Assembly: GCF_025128095.1 (NCBI RefSeq) | Contig: NZ_JAHLYT010000033.1 | Coordinates: 25,846 to 89,845 of the forward strand | Length of the DNA stretch: 64,000 nt | DNA from: Synechococcus sp. CS-1328 | GTDB lineage: Bacteria; Cyanobacteriota; Cyanobacteriia; PCC-6307; Cyanobiaceae | Direction: 5' to 3' | Shown: positions 40,507-48,614 of the stretch, piece after piece | How positions within the stretch are numbered: the stretch's first letter is position 1 | How the letters are laid out: each line of letters begins with the position of its first letter | The notes under the pieces: generated by a model | Databases searched by the model: none | Told to the model about the DNA's origin: nothing | What the model saw: the letters and a program-made list of their open reading frames with translations, nothing else | Program-made: the position numbers and the translations under genes

Positions 40507-41690
40507 AACTGGATTGGCCGGGCGCGTGACTTGGTGACGATCAGCAAGGCTGCGGCAGCGAACACTACGGCCGCCTGTAGATGAAACGTGAGGCTGTAGC
40601 CGGCATCGTTGTACAGCCGGCCGGCCGCCAAGGGCCCCAGCAAACTGGTGAGGCTGACGCAGGATTGGGTGATGCCGCCGAGCAGACCCTGCTGGCTCTC
40701 ATCCACCGCCGTGGAGAGCAGGGTACGAAGTCCTGGAGTGCTGAGGCCCACGCCGGTGGCGAAGAACAACTGGGTCAGGTAGAGCCAGTGACCTTCGCGA
40801 ATCGCCGACACCCCCATCAGGGCCACGGCCACCAGGATCAGCCCCAGCTCAGCCAGCCGCCGCGCGGGGTAGAGCCGCAGCAGACGGGGCAGCAGGCCGC
40901 CCTGCACCACAGCTGCGATCACGCCCACGAAGCAGAGCAACAGGCCTGAGGCCTGCGGTCCCCAGTCGAAGCGCAACCGGGCATCGACCACAAAGATGCC
41001 GGTGAACGAGGAAAAGCCCAGATAGAAGAGGAAGTACACCAGCAGCATGGTGCGCAGCTCGGCGGATTCGCGGCTCCACCAGCGCAACGGCTGACGCAGC
41101 GGAGCCGTTTGCGCCTCGCTCTCCGTCCCGAATGCCGCCTGGGTTTCCGGCAGGAAGCGCAGCACCAGCACCAGATTGATCAGGGTGAGGACGGCCGCCA
41201 CCAGGAAGGGCGCCCGTGGGTTGAAGGAACCGATCAGTCCACCAAGGGCAGGGCCGAACACAAACCCCATGCCCAGGGCCGCACCGAGCGCACCGAAACT
41301 GACCGTTCGGGCCTGGGGCGTCTCATTCCGGTCGGCCACCATCGCCTGGGCCAGGGCGAACACGGCGGCGCTGCCGCCCTTGATCGCCTGGAACAGCATC
41401 AGCAGGGCCAGAGACGGGGAGAATCCCGACCCCAGTAGAGCCAGGCTCCCCACGCCGATCGAGGCCGCCATCAGCGGCTTGCGGCCGTAGCGATCGGAGG
41501 CGCGACCGATCAGAGGCGCCCCCACCAGCTGACAACCCGCATAGAGCGCGGTGACCTGGGTCACGGTGATGGCATTGAGGCTGCCGGTGAGCTTGGCCAC
41601 CAGGAAGGGCAACACCGGTGCCAGCAGGCCGAAGGAGCCGGTATCGACGGCCACGATCAGGCAGAGAATCAGCAGGGCACGCCGATTCAT
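40479..41690 (-). CDS. MFS transporter, drug-efflux type
   Basis: Twelve hydrophobic segments and the MFS signature GRASDRYGRKPLM (after helix 2, residues about 61-73) identify a TetA/DHA1-like antiporter of 403 residues. The N-terminus is VDTGSFGLLAPVLPFLV. Substrate unknown. It is the last gene of the devB-devC-devA-hydrolase-MFS operon; its start overlaps the hydrolase stop by four bases, which ties it to the export operon. Confidence 0.85.
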   Translation of the reverse strand: MNRRALLILCLIVAVDTGSFGLLAPVLPFLVAKLTGSLNAITVTQVTALYAGCQLVGAPLIGRASDRYGRKPLMAASIGVGSLALLGSGFSPSLALLMLFQAIKGGSAAVFALAQAMVADRNETPQARTVSFGALGAALGMGFVFGPALGGLIGSFNPRAPFLVAAVLTLINLVLVLRFLPETQAAFGTESEAQTAPLRQPLRWWSRESAELRTMLLVYFLFYLGFSSFTGIFVVDARLRFDWGPQASGLLLCFVGVIAAVVQGGLLPRLLRLYPARRLAELGLILVAVALMGVSAIREGHWLYLTQLFFATGVGLSTPGLRTLLSTAVDESQQGLLGGITQSCVSLTSLLGPLAAGRLYNDAGYSLTFHLQAAVVFAAAALLIVTKSRARPIQFQPTNTPSP

Positions 41691-42661
41691 GCCGCCTCCT
41701 GGGAGAGAGCCTGCAGCAGCAGTGGATTGACCTGTTCGGGAGCCTCATCGTGGGGGCAATGGCCCAGGCCGGGGAGCACATGCAGGTCCTTGACGCAGGC
41801 GAACTGCTCCCAGCGCCGGGCTTCGGCGACCGGTTCCCAGGGATCGGCCTCGCCCCACACCATCCGCACGGGGGTGGACAAGGTCGCGAGCAGATCCGGC
41901 GCGAGGTGATCGTTGAACAGGTTGATGAAACCGCGAAAGGCCTCGTCTGCGCCGCGCTGCTGGGTGGGGCCCAGCAGCACCGCCACCAGCTGGTCGTCGA
42001 TGTTGGCACCGCTGGGATAGGCCTGCTCCAGCACCTTGCGGATCACGCCGGCGCGGCTGAGTTGCCGAAACAGCCAGCGGGTCAGCCAGCGTTGCCGCAC
42101 CAGGCTCTTGAGCAGCGGACGCCCATAGCGGCGCAGGGGCGGCTGATCCGCCAGACGCTTGTCATCCAGGGCACGCTGGGCGCAGTCGACCAGCAGCACC
42201 TGGCGGGCTGGACACCCGTCCTGCTCCAGCAGGGAGGCGCAGCGCAGGGCCACCACGCCGCCTATCGAGTTGCCCACCAGGGTGACGGGAGCGCGCACCA
42301 CCTCGCGGATGAAGGCGGACACCTGCTGCGCCCAGAGCTCGATGCCGTAGACGCAATCGCCGGCCTCGGGGGGTTCCTCAGCGAGACGGGAGCTCGGCTT
42401 GCCACTGCTGCCGAAACCGAGCAGATCGATGGCGTAGACGTCATGATGAATGGCCAGGGCAGCCAGGTTGTGGCGCCAGTGCTCCTTGCAGGCGCCGAAG
42501 CCATGCACCAGCACCACCGCCGGGCGATCCCGGGCTCCCCCAGCCGGAGAATCATCCACGGCCTGATCAGGATCGCTGGACCGGCAGACCACGTAACTCA
42601 CAGGCTGACCCTGCCACTGCCACTCGGCCTGCCAGGCCGCTGGATAGGGACTGTCGCTCAT
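41687..42661 (-). CDS. Alpha/beta hydrolase, pheophytinase/dephytylase-like
   Basis: The 324-residue protein has an oxyanion HGFGACKEHWRHN segment, DVYAIDLLGFGSSGKP, the nucleophile elbow VGNSIGG with Ser132, the acid in GEADPWEP and the catalytic His in LGHCPHDEAPE. The HGFGAxxxHWRHN, DLLGFG and NSIGG combination is typical of plant pheophytinase and chlorophyll dephytylase (CLD1) and their cyanobacterial relatives, which remove phytol from chlorophyll or pheophytin. Substrate assignment is inference. ATG 42661 overlaps the devA stop; it lies in the devBCA operon. Confidence 0.82.
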   Translation of the reverse strand: MSDSPYPAAWQAEWQWQGQPVSYVVCRSSDPDQAVDDSPAGGARDRPAVVLVHGFGACKEHWRHNLAALAIHHDVYAIDLLGFGSSGKPSSRLAEEPPEAGDCVYGIELWAQQVSAFIREVVRAPVTLVGNSIGGVVALRCASLLEQDGCPARQVLLVDCAQRALDDKRLADQPPLRRYGRPLLKSLVRQRWLTRWLFRQLSRAGVIRKVLEQAYPSGANIDDQLVAVLLGPTQQRGADEAFRGFINLFNDHLAPDLLATLSTPVRMVWGEADPWEPVAEARRWEQFACVKDLHVLPGLGHCPHDEAPEQVNPLLLQALSQEAA

Positions 42662-43365
42662 GCCGCCTGCTCCGGTTGCCATGGATAAACCCGTCCGTCC
42701 TCGATCCGCCAGATTCTGTCGGCGTCGTTGAGCAGGCGCAGATCATGGGTCACCAGCAGCACGGCGCTCTGCCGTCGCCGGCACAGCGACCCCAGCAGTT
42801 CCACCACATCGCGGCCGGACTGGCTGTCGAGGGAGGCCGTCGGCTCGTCCGCCAGGATCAGTTCCGGTTCCGGCGCCAAGGCGCGGGCAATCGCCACCCG
42901 TTGGCGCTGCCCTCCAGAGAGTTCGTCGGGATAGTGGTGCAGCCGGTGCCCGAGTCCCACCGCTTCGAGCAGCTCGATCGCCCGTTCTTCGCGGCGGCGT
43001 CCGTTGCGCTCGCTCAGCTGCAGCACCAGCTGCACGTTCTGAAGCACGGTGAGTGAGGCGACAAGGTTGTGGCTCTGAAAGATGAACCCGATCCGGCGCC
43101 GCACCGCCTTCAGGGCCGGTTCGCTGGCCCCCTGCAGCTCCTGGCCCAGCACCTGCAGGGATCCCTCCTGCACCGAGCGCAACGCTCCGACCAGGGTGAG
43201 CAGGGTGCTCTTGCCGCTGCCGGAAGGCCCCACCAACAGGGTGATCTCGCCGGCTTTCACCTCAAAATCAAGGCCATGCAGGATCTGGCTGCGCAGTTCG
43301 CCTTCGCCATAACTGTGGCGCAAGGCGCTGGTCACGATCACAGAGCTGCCCACGGAATCTCCCAT
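42658..43365 (-). CDS. devA: ABC exporter ATP-binding protein, DevA-like
   Basis: The 235-residue ATPase has Walker A GPSGSGKST from residue 46, a Q-loop (FIFQSHNLVASLT), signature LSGGQRQRVAIARALA and Walker B LILADEPTASLD. It belongs to the MacB/LolD-like group. With DevB and DevC it should drive a glycolipid- or peptide-type exporter across the envelope. ATG 43365 lies four bases after the devC stop; its own stop overlaps the hydrolase start. Confidence 0.9.
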   Translation of the reverse strand: MGDSVGSSVIVTSALRHSYGEGELRSQILHGLDFEVKAGEITLLVGPSGSGKSTLLTLVGALRSVQEGSLQVLGQELQGASEPALKAVRRRIGFIFQSHNLVASLTVLQNVQLVLQLSERNGRRREERAIELLEAVGLGHRLHHYPDELSGGQRQRVAIARALAPEPELILADEPTASLDSQSGRDVVELLGSLCRRRQSAVLLVTHDLRLLNDADRIWRIEDGRVYPWQPEQAA

Positions 43366-43369
43366 CGAT

Positions 43370-44560
43370 TCAGAACACCGAAGCCGGGTCTGCATCCGCG
43401 AGCTTGCGGATAGCGATAGCTGCCGAAGCCGCGCACACCCCAAGCGTGAGCGAGCCGACCAGCAGGGTCTTGTCGGGGGTCATTTCAATGCGGATACCAG
43501 AGGCGGAGGTGAGGAAGGCATACATGCCGGTGCTGACAATCGTGGCCGGGATAAAGGCCGACACCGCCAGGATGATGGCCTCCTGGACCACAATGAACAG
43601 CAGAAACAGATCGCTGAAGCCCATGGCCTTCAAGGTGGCGTATTCCTTGAGGTGGTCGGTCACGTCGGTGTAGAGCACCTGATAGACCACCACGCCACCG
43701 ACAAGGATGCCCATGATCGTGCCGAAGCCAAAGATGATGCCGAAGGAGGAGGAGGTGTTCCAGTACTCGCGCTCCTGAGTAATCAGTTCCTGTTTGGTGA
43801 GCACGTTCAGCTCGCGTCCCAGCCGCTCCTTGAGGAAGGCCTGCACCGGCAGCAGCTGATCGGGATTCTGGAGACGCAGCACACCCAGGGAGATTTCACC
43901 TTGGTTGATCTGGCGGAAAGCCAGGTTGATGGCGGTACTGTCGCTGCTGATCAGGTTGCTGTCGGCGGCAAAGGTGGAGCCCAGCTTGAACAGCCCCACG
44001 ATCCGGAAGGTCTTGGAGAAGTCCGACAGCAGCATCTCCTGGGTCCCGTTGGCCTTGACCGCCGGGGTGATCGGACCGGTGTTGCGGTTGCCCCGGGTGT
44101 CGAACAGCACGTAGTTGGGGGTTTTGAGCAGATCCTGCTGTTCCAGCACCGGCTCGATGTTGAGCAGGCGGCTGTCTGGATCGAAGCCGATCAGGCGCAG
44201 GCTGGTGGGTTTGACGCCGTCGAGCCGTTGGGCATTGACATTGGCCACATAGACGGGAATCACCTGTTTGACTCCCTCGACGCCGAGGGAGTCGTAAAGC
44301 AGGGACTGGGGGAACTGCTGGAAGCTGCCGCTGTTGAGCGTGCCGGGGCTGATCAGGATGAGGTCGCCATCGATGGCCTCGTAGAAGGTGGTGGCACTGT
44401 TGAGCAGACCCGACTGAAAGCCAAGCTGCATGTACATCAACAGTGCGGCAAAACCAATGCCTGTGACGGCCACCAGATAGCGGATCGGTTGGCGCTTGAG
44501 CTGCAGCCAGGCCAGGGGCAGATCCGTGCGGATGCTCCTCGACGGCAGGGAGTCGCTCAT
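43370..44560 (-). CDS. devC: ABC exporter permease, DevC-like
   Basis: The 396-residue protein has the MacB/FtsX-like layout: an N-terminal helix (about 25-45, IRYLVAVTGIGFAALLMYMQ), a large periplasmic domain with DGDLILISPGTLNSGSFQQFPQ, and three C-terminal helices. This matches DevC, which in heterocystous cyanobacteria exports envelope glycolipids; here, in a unicell, the cargo is unknown. Its start overlaps the devB stop by ATGA. Confidence 0.9.
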   Translation of the reverse strand: MSDSLPSRSIRTDLPLAWLQLKRQPIRYLVAVTGIGFAALLMYMQLGFQSGLLNSATTFYEAIDGDLILISPGTLNSGSFQQFPQSLLYDSLGVEGVKQVIPVYVANVNAQRLDGVKPTSLRLIGFDPDSRLLNIEPVLEQQDLLKTPNYVLFDTRGNRNTGPITPAVKANGTQEMLLSDFSKTFRIVGLFKLGSTFAADSNLISSDSTAINLAFRQINQGEISLGVLRLQNPDQLLPVQAFLKERLGRELNVLTKQELITQEREYWNTSSSFGIIFGFGTIMGILVGGVVVYQVLYTDVTDHLKEYATLKAMGFSDLFLLFIVVQEAIILAVSAFIPATIVSTGMYAFLTSASGIRIEMTPDKTLLVGSLTLGVCAASAAIAIRKLADADPASVF

Positions 44561-45477
44561 GAGTCGGGGAAACGCACCAGCACATTGAGCCCGCTGAGAC
44601 GCTTGACCCGGTCGCGGTCGGCGGGGTCGAGGTCAAGTTTCACCAGCACCACCCGGGCATTGACATCGTTGTTGCCGGTGGTGGCAAACAGATCACGGGC
44701 CGAAACCTGGCGAATGATCGAGACGAGCCGAGCCGGAATGGTGCCGCTGAATCCTCCGGTTTCCGCCTTGACCTGGGCGGCCTGTCCGATGCGGAGTCGA
44801 TTGACGTCTGTCTGGAAAACCTGAGCCCACACCTGCATGCGGTCAGCCCGACCGATCAGGGCGAGCCCGTCATCGGTTTCCTTCATGCCTGGCCAACTGT
44901 AAATCCGGATCAGCAGACCATCCATCGGCGATCGAACTTCCGCCGTATCCAGCTGGGTTCGTGAAAGGCTGAGGGCGGCCTTGGCGGTGTTGATGTCAGC
45001 CGTCTTGCTGATCACGTTGGCCTGGACTTCACCAAGCTCCTGCTCGGATATTCCGCCGTCATTAAAGAGCTCGCGGGCGCGGGACTGACTGAACTTGAGA
45101 CTGGGCAACAGCGCCCTGGCCGCATTCAGATTCGCCTCAGCCTGCCTGAGGCTCGCCTGGAGCTGATCCCAACTGCTCAGCCGCACCAGCACCTCCCCTT
45201 TGCGGATCGGCTCACCCTCCCGCGCAAACCACTGCTGTACCACTTCGCTGCCGCCGACACTGCCTGAAGGGATGGCGAGATTCACGAGACCACCCTCGGG
45301 GGTCAGGCGACCCAGGGCGGTCACATCCTGCCGGAGGGGAGCCTGGGGAGGCGGCTCAGGCTTTGGCTTCAGCACTGACCAGCCAACAGCCAGCAGCCCC
45401 AGGGCGGCGGCGCCGATCAGCACCCGCCGATGTCGCTCCCACCACGGCTGGACCGCTTTCGGTCCGGATGCACTCAT
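44557..45477 (-). CDS. devB: Membrane-fusion (HlyD-like) subunit, DevB-like
   Basis: The 306-residue protein has one N-terminal helix (about 18-36), a biotinyl-lipoyl-like domain with REGEPIRKGEVLVRL, a short coiled-coil hairpin (about 105-175), and a beta-barrel domain with VQVFQTDV-like (WAQVFQTDVNRLRIGQ). It fits the DevB family of periplasmic adaptors that bridge DevAC to TolC. First gene of the operon; divergent from the cNMP-binding gene, with a shared 72-base upstream region. Confidence 0.88.
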   Translation of the reverse strand: MSASGPKAVQPWWERHRRVLIGAAALGLLAVGWSVLKPKPEPPPQAPLRQDVTALGRLTPEGGLVNLAIPSGSVGGSEVVQQWFAREGEPIRKGEVLVRLSSWDQLQASLRQAEANLNAARALLPSLKFSQSRARELFNDGGISEQELGEVQANVISKTADINTAKAALSLSRTQLDTAEVRSPMDGLLIRIYSWPGMKETDDGLALIGRADRMQVWAQVFQTDVNRLRIGQAAQVKAETGGFSGTIPARLVSIIRQVSARDLFATTGNNDVNARVVLVKLDLDPADRDRVKRLSGLNVLVRFPDS

Positions 45478-45549
45478 GACCAGCGGCAGGTGGCGGCATC
45501 TTAAGGGTAGTTGGCCCTAGGATGGAGCTCGGTTTGGAGGTCCGGTTGA

Positions 45550-46068
45550 GTGCAGCGCATCAGTATTCCGGCAGGTGAATACGTGTATCGCCAGGACGAA
45601 CCTAGCGACGCCATGTATTTAGTGCGCTCTGGAAAGATCGAGCTCACCACGCTGTATCCAGAGACCGGCGAAGCCGTCAATGTCAAGCATGGACCGGGTC
45701 ACATCTTCGGCGAAATCGAACTGATCGACTCCCGGGCTCGCAGCGCCAACGCCAGAGCCGCTGCCGCGGCAGATCTGGTCCGTTTCGAACGAGATGAACT
45801 GCTGGAGCTGTTGTTCAAGAATCCAGAAAAAAGTCTGCTGCTTGGCAAGAGCACCTACGAACGACTGAGAGAACTCTTCAACGACGTCACTCTGGATTCG
45901 GAGCTTGCTCGCCTACGCGAGGAGATGAAGCTCGCCATTCAGAACGCCGTTGTGTCTCACGAGCAGCGTGTGGTTCGCAGCCACAACGGCATGCTGGCGA
46001 TCGCAGCCCCGGTCGTGGTGATGGTGCTGCTGGCAGTTGGCGCCTACTGGTTCTTCCACCGCGCCTGA
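45550..46068 (+). CDS. Cyclic-nucleotide-binding-like domain with a C-terminal membrane helix
   Basis: Residues about 1-105 form a CAP-type beta-roll: YVYRQDEPSDAMYLVRSGKIEL, GHIFGEIELIDSRARSANARA, VRFERDELLELL. The phosphate-binding cassette is only partly conserved (FGEIELI...RSANARA). A helical linker follows and one transmembrane helix (about 147-168, MLAIAAPVVVMVLLAVGAYWFF) ends the 172-residue protein. There is no DNA-binding domain, so it is a membrane-anchored sensor-like protein. Start GTG 45550. Confidence 0.8.
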   Translation: MQRISIPAGEYVYRQDEPSDAMYLVRSGKIELTTLYPETGEAVNVKHGPGHIFGEIELIDSRARSANARAAAAADLVRFERDELLELLFKNPEKSLLLGKSTYERLRELFNDVTLDSELARLREEMKLAIQNAVVSHEQRVVRSHNGMLAIAAPVVVMVLLAVGAYWFFHRA

Positions 46069-46101
46069 TCAGCTGTTCTCTTACTGTTTCGCTGTTTTCC
46101 C

Positions 46102-46281
46102 ATGGCCATGAAAGAGGTCGATCCTGCCGAAAAGGATGCCGCCTTTACGAAATTCCGTTCCGAGATCGATCAGGAGGTGGACAAGGGCATTGACCACCAC
46201 GAAGCCTCGATGACCAAGATGGGGTTTCTGTTCCTCTCCATCTTTATCGGTGTGATCGCGCTGGCCGCTCTGCTTCCCTGA
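46102..46281 (+). CDS. Small single-helix membrane protein, 59 residues
   Basis: An ATG at 46102 (a second ATG is two codons on) encodes a highly charged segment (DPAEKDAAFTKFRSEIDQEV, then DKGIDHHEASMTKM) followed by a hydrophobic helix at residues about 41-59 (GFLFLSIFIGVIALAALLP) ending at the stop. This clean tail-anchored layout strongly suggests a real gene. It lies 33 bases after the cNMP-binding gene on the same strand, so it may be cotranscribed. Function unknown; it resembles the many small membrane proteins attached to photosynthetic or respiratory complexes in cyanobacteria. Confidence 0.65.
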   Translation: MAMKEVDPAEKDAAFTKFRSEIDQEVDKGIDHHEASMTKMGFLFLSIFIGVIALAALLP

Positions 46282-46332
46282 TCCTGGGCCTGTGAAGACA
46301 AGCTCGGAAGTAACTTCCACACTGCCCCAAGC

Positions 46333-46375
46333 AAAAACCGCAGAGCCGGAGCCATGAAGGCATCGGTTCTGCGGT
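46333..46375 (-). terminator. Intrinsic terminator after the RRM gene
   Basis: On the minus strand ACCGCAGA pairs with TCTGCGGT (plus-strand 46368-46375 and 46337-46344). Part of the loop pairs further (CCG/CGG and GCC/GGC), and the stem is followed by a TTTTT run (plus A-run 46333-46337). It lies about 118 bases beyond the RRM-gene stop and after the end of the plus-strand small ORF. Confidence 0.65.
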
Positions 46376-46434
46376 CAACGGAGCTCAGACTTGCGGATTT
46401 CGAGCTAAGGCCAGTTCTATCTCCAGCGGTTGAG

Positions 46435-46492
46435 CTGACCGCAGTTCAGACTGCGGTCAGTGCAGACTGCGGGCAATTCCGAGTGCCGCAGT
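46435..46492. repeat. Paired stem-loops downstream of the RRM gene
   Basis: A perfect 11-bp stem with a 4-base loop (CTGACCGCAGT, TCAG, ACTGCGGTCAG) spans 46435-46460. A second stem uses ACTGCGG at 46466-46472 and CCGCAGT at 46486-46492, the latter abutting the RRM stop codon. The elements are the same 7-mer and its complement used four times. No T-run follows, so they are not classic terminators; they may stabilise or regulate the transcript. Confidence 0.7.
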
Positions 46493-46921
46493 TCAGACAG
46501 CAGCCGTCTGTTTGCCGAGAAGATCCTTCAGCTTCGAGAGCTCGCCGGCCCAACGGGGATCGGGAGCTTCGGCGTCGACGCTGTCGGCGTGAACCACCTT
46601 GTTGATCGCCTTGCGGGCGGCGGCAGGAGCTGCTCCAACGCGGCTGCCGGCAGCCGCGTTAGTGGGGCGGGCGTCACGACGCTCAGAGATCTCGATGCGC
46701 AGGGTGCTGCCGCCGAACTCCTTGCCGTTGAGCTGCTCGATCAGGGCATCGGCCAGCTTCGGGTCATCGACGTTGGCGAAGCCGAAGCCGCGGCTGGCGC
46801 CGCTGTCGCGGTCGGTGACCGACTTGAAACGAATCCCCTTGCCAACGTTCGCCAGCAGAGCGTCGAGCTCTTTGGCATCAAAAGTTTCCGGCAGATTGCC
46901 GATGTAGAGACGAACGCTCAT
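46493..46921 (-). CDS. RRM-type RNA-binding protein
   Basis: The N-terminal 80 residues are a single RNA-recognition motif with RNP2 LYIGNL (residues 5-10) and RNP1 RGFGFANV (about 44-51). A variable Ala/Arg tail and a conserved end (DPRWAGELSKLKDLLGKQ) complete the 142 residues. Cyanobacterial Rbp proteins are cold-induced or localise mRNAs to thylakoid membranes. The long structured 3' region described separately belongs to this transcript. Confidence 0.92.
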   Translation of the reverse strand: MSVRLYIGNLPETFDAKELDALLANVGKGIRFKSVTDRDSGASRGFGFANVDDPKLADALIEQLNGKEFGGSTLRIEISERRDARPTNAAAGSRVGAAPAAARKAINKVVHADSVDAEAPDPRWAGELSKLKDLLGKQTAAV

Positions 46922-46999
46922 GGGGAGAGAGGGGGATAGGGGAAAGCTTCAGCAGGCGAGGAGAAACCTCTGGTACACGCCTTTGCATTTCAAAGTTAA

Positions 47000-48364
47000 T
47001 CATGTCGCCGGTCCGGCTCCCGACGACCTTGCTCTGCTGCCTTGCTCAGCAGCCTCGGGCTGCTGCCACCAATGGCGCGCCAACTCGATGATCGGGTCAG
47101 CTGCCGCGGCGGCCCGCAGCTCTGATCCACTGCTGCCCTGTTGTGGCAGTTGTGCTGGTTGTGGCAGTCGCTGGTAGGCCCTTTCGCGGGTGAGAAAGGC
47201 CAGCAACTCCCCCAGCCGTGGCCCAGCGCGGATCGCCAGCCGCTCCTGCAACTGGCGCCCATCGATCGGCGGGCGGGGATGGAACAGGGGATCGTGCGGG
47301 TCGTGCCAGCGCTCCATGGCCTGGCGAGCCGTGGCCTCAGGCAGGAGCAGCAGCAGCGCCGGCAGCACCCCCTCCAGCTCCTGGTGCAGGCAGAGGCGTT
47401 CAGGTTCTTCCAGGGTCTCCAGGCAGCCGCAGCCCTCCTGGGCACCGCAGGCCTCCAAGGCGATGCGCCAGCGATTCAGACGCTCACAGCGCTGCTGCAG
47501 CCGTCGACTGCCATGCAGCCGCTCCACAGCCCTGCCATCCAGCAGGGCCGCCAGCCGCGCCAGGGGCAGGGCCCAGTCCCGTTCCTCCCGGTTCAAACCC
47601 CGTGCGAGAGCGTCTGCTTCATCCAGGCCCGCGAGCCTGGCCGCGCCCGCTGAATCGGCTTGCCAGGGTTGCAGCAACTGCAGCTCCAGCGCAGTGATCA
47701 GGCCTCTATGGCCGGCCGGTGCTGCCGCCAGCTTCTCCAGTTCCGCCAGAACCCGCTCGCTCGCCACGGCGGCCAGGCGGTGATGGTGGGCCGCCAGCCA
47801 GTGGCGGGTGGTGGCGGCCAGGCGAAAGTCCAGCTCTGCCGCCAGCCGCACCCCCCGCAGCAGACGCAGCGGATCATCCAGCAGGTTGGCCTCGCTCACG
47901 GCCACCAGTTGCCGTTGACGCAGATCCGCCAGGCCCCCGGTCGGATCCAACAGAGAGGCGCCGGCTTCCAGCGGCAGAGCGATGGCATTGATCGTGTAGT
48001 CGCGTCGGTGCAGATCGCTGGCCAGGTCGGTGCCGCAGCGGCGGGCCAGGTCCACCGTCCAGCCCCGCAGCACCAGGCGGGCGATGCTGCGCTGCTCGTC
48101 CAGCACCACGCAGCTGCCGCCGTGGCGGCGGGCCAGGCGGCGGCAGAGCTCGATCGCGTCCTCCGCAACCACCAGATCGAGATCGGGACGATCCGCCAGC
48201 CGATCCAGCAGCCCATCCCGCACCGCACCGCCGACAAGGGCGGCATCGGCCGGAAGATGGTCCAGCGAGAGCGGCCACTGGTCCACGGCCAGCCGCTGGC
48301 GCAGCTGCGCCGCCGCATCAGCCGCTTCGGCCAGAATGCTTGTTGGATCAGGTCCGTGCAACAT
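47000..48364 (-). CDS. CCA-adding / poly(A) polymerase-type nucleotidyltransferase
   Basis: The nucleotidyltransferase beta-polymerase fold is clear: LVGGAVRDGLLDRLADRPDLDLVV (the GG and DxD motifs) and RRDYTINAIALPLE, with the neck region LLDDPLRLLRGVRLAAEL. Such enzymes add CCA, or A and CC separately, to tRNA 3' ends, consistent with the tRNA in this window lacking encoded CCA. The frame is open to 48370. ATG 48364 lies on top of the ycf34 start on the other strand; a GTG at 48286 would start just before QWPLSLDHLP and is an attractive alternative (about 428 residues). Confidence 0.85.
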   Translation of the reverse strand: MLHGPDPTSILAEAADAAAQLRQRLAVDQWPLSLDHLPADAALVGGAVRDGLLDRLADRPDLDLVVAEDAIELCRRLARRHGGSCVVLDEQRSIARLVLRGWTVDLARRCGTDLASDLHRRDYTINAIALPLEAGASLLDPTGGLADLRQRQLVAVSEANLLDDPLRLLRGVRLAAELDFRLAATTRHWLAAHHHRLAAVASERVLAELEKLAAAPAGHRGLITALELQLLQPWQADSAGAARLAGLDEADALARGLNREERDWALPLARLAALLDGRAVERLHGSRRLQQRCERLNRWRIALEACGAQEGCGCLETLEEPERLCLHQELEGVLPALLLLLPEATARQAMERWHDPHDPLFHPRPPIDGRQLQERLAIRAGPRLGELLAFLTRERAYQRLPQPAQLPQQGSSGSELRAAAAADPIIELARHWWQQPEAAEQGSRARSSGAGPAT

Positions 48365-48614
48365 GTGCATCTGTGTGGATTGCCACTGGGTGGACCGCTG
48401 CCAGGCCTACCACGCAGTCGAGCGGCAGCATGGCGTGCCCCACCTCAGCGCCGCCCCGGACATCCGGCCCCAGCAGCCACGCATTCACGTGCAGGTGCGG
48501 GACCTCGAGGGTGGAGGGGTGGGGGTGGAGTGGGACGTGCGCGGATGTGACAGTTTCCAGGCGGAGCCGGGGCGTTGGCATCGGTTGCGGCCGGGCGAGA
48601 AGCTGCCCGCATGA
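48363..48614 (+). CDS. ycf34: Ycf34 family protein
   Basis: The 83-residue product starts MCICVDCHWVDRCQAYHAVE and continues QHGVPHLSAAPDIRPQQPRI, matching Ycf34, conserved in cyanobacteria and red-lineage plastids. Cysteines C2, C4, C7 and C13 may hold a metal or Fe-S cluster, as reported for Synechocystis Ycf34, which affects electron transfer. Start ATG 48363 overlaps the possible start of the divergent nucleotidyltransferase. Its stop overlaps the tsaB start (ATGA). Confidence 0.88.
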   Translation: MCICVDCHWVDRCQAYHAVERQHGVPHLSAAPDIRPQQPRIHVQVRDLEGGGVGVEWDVRGCDSFQAEPGRWHRLRPGEKLPA

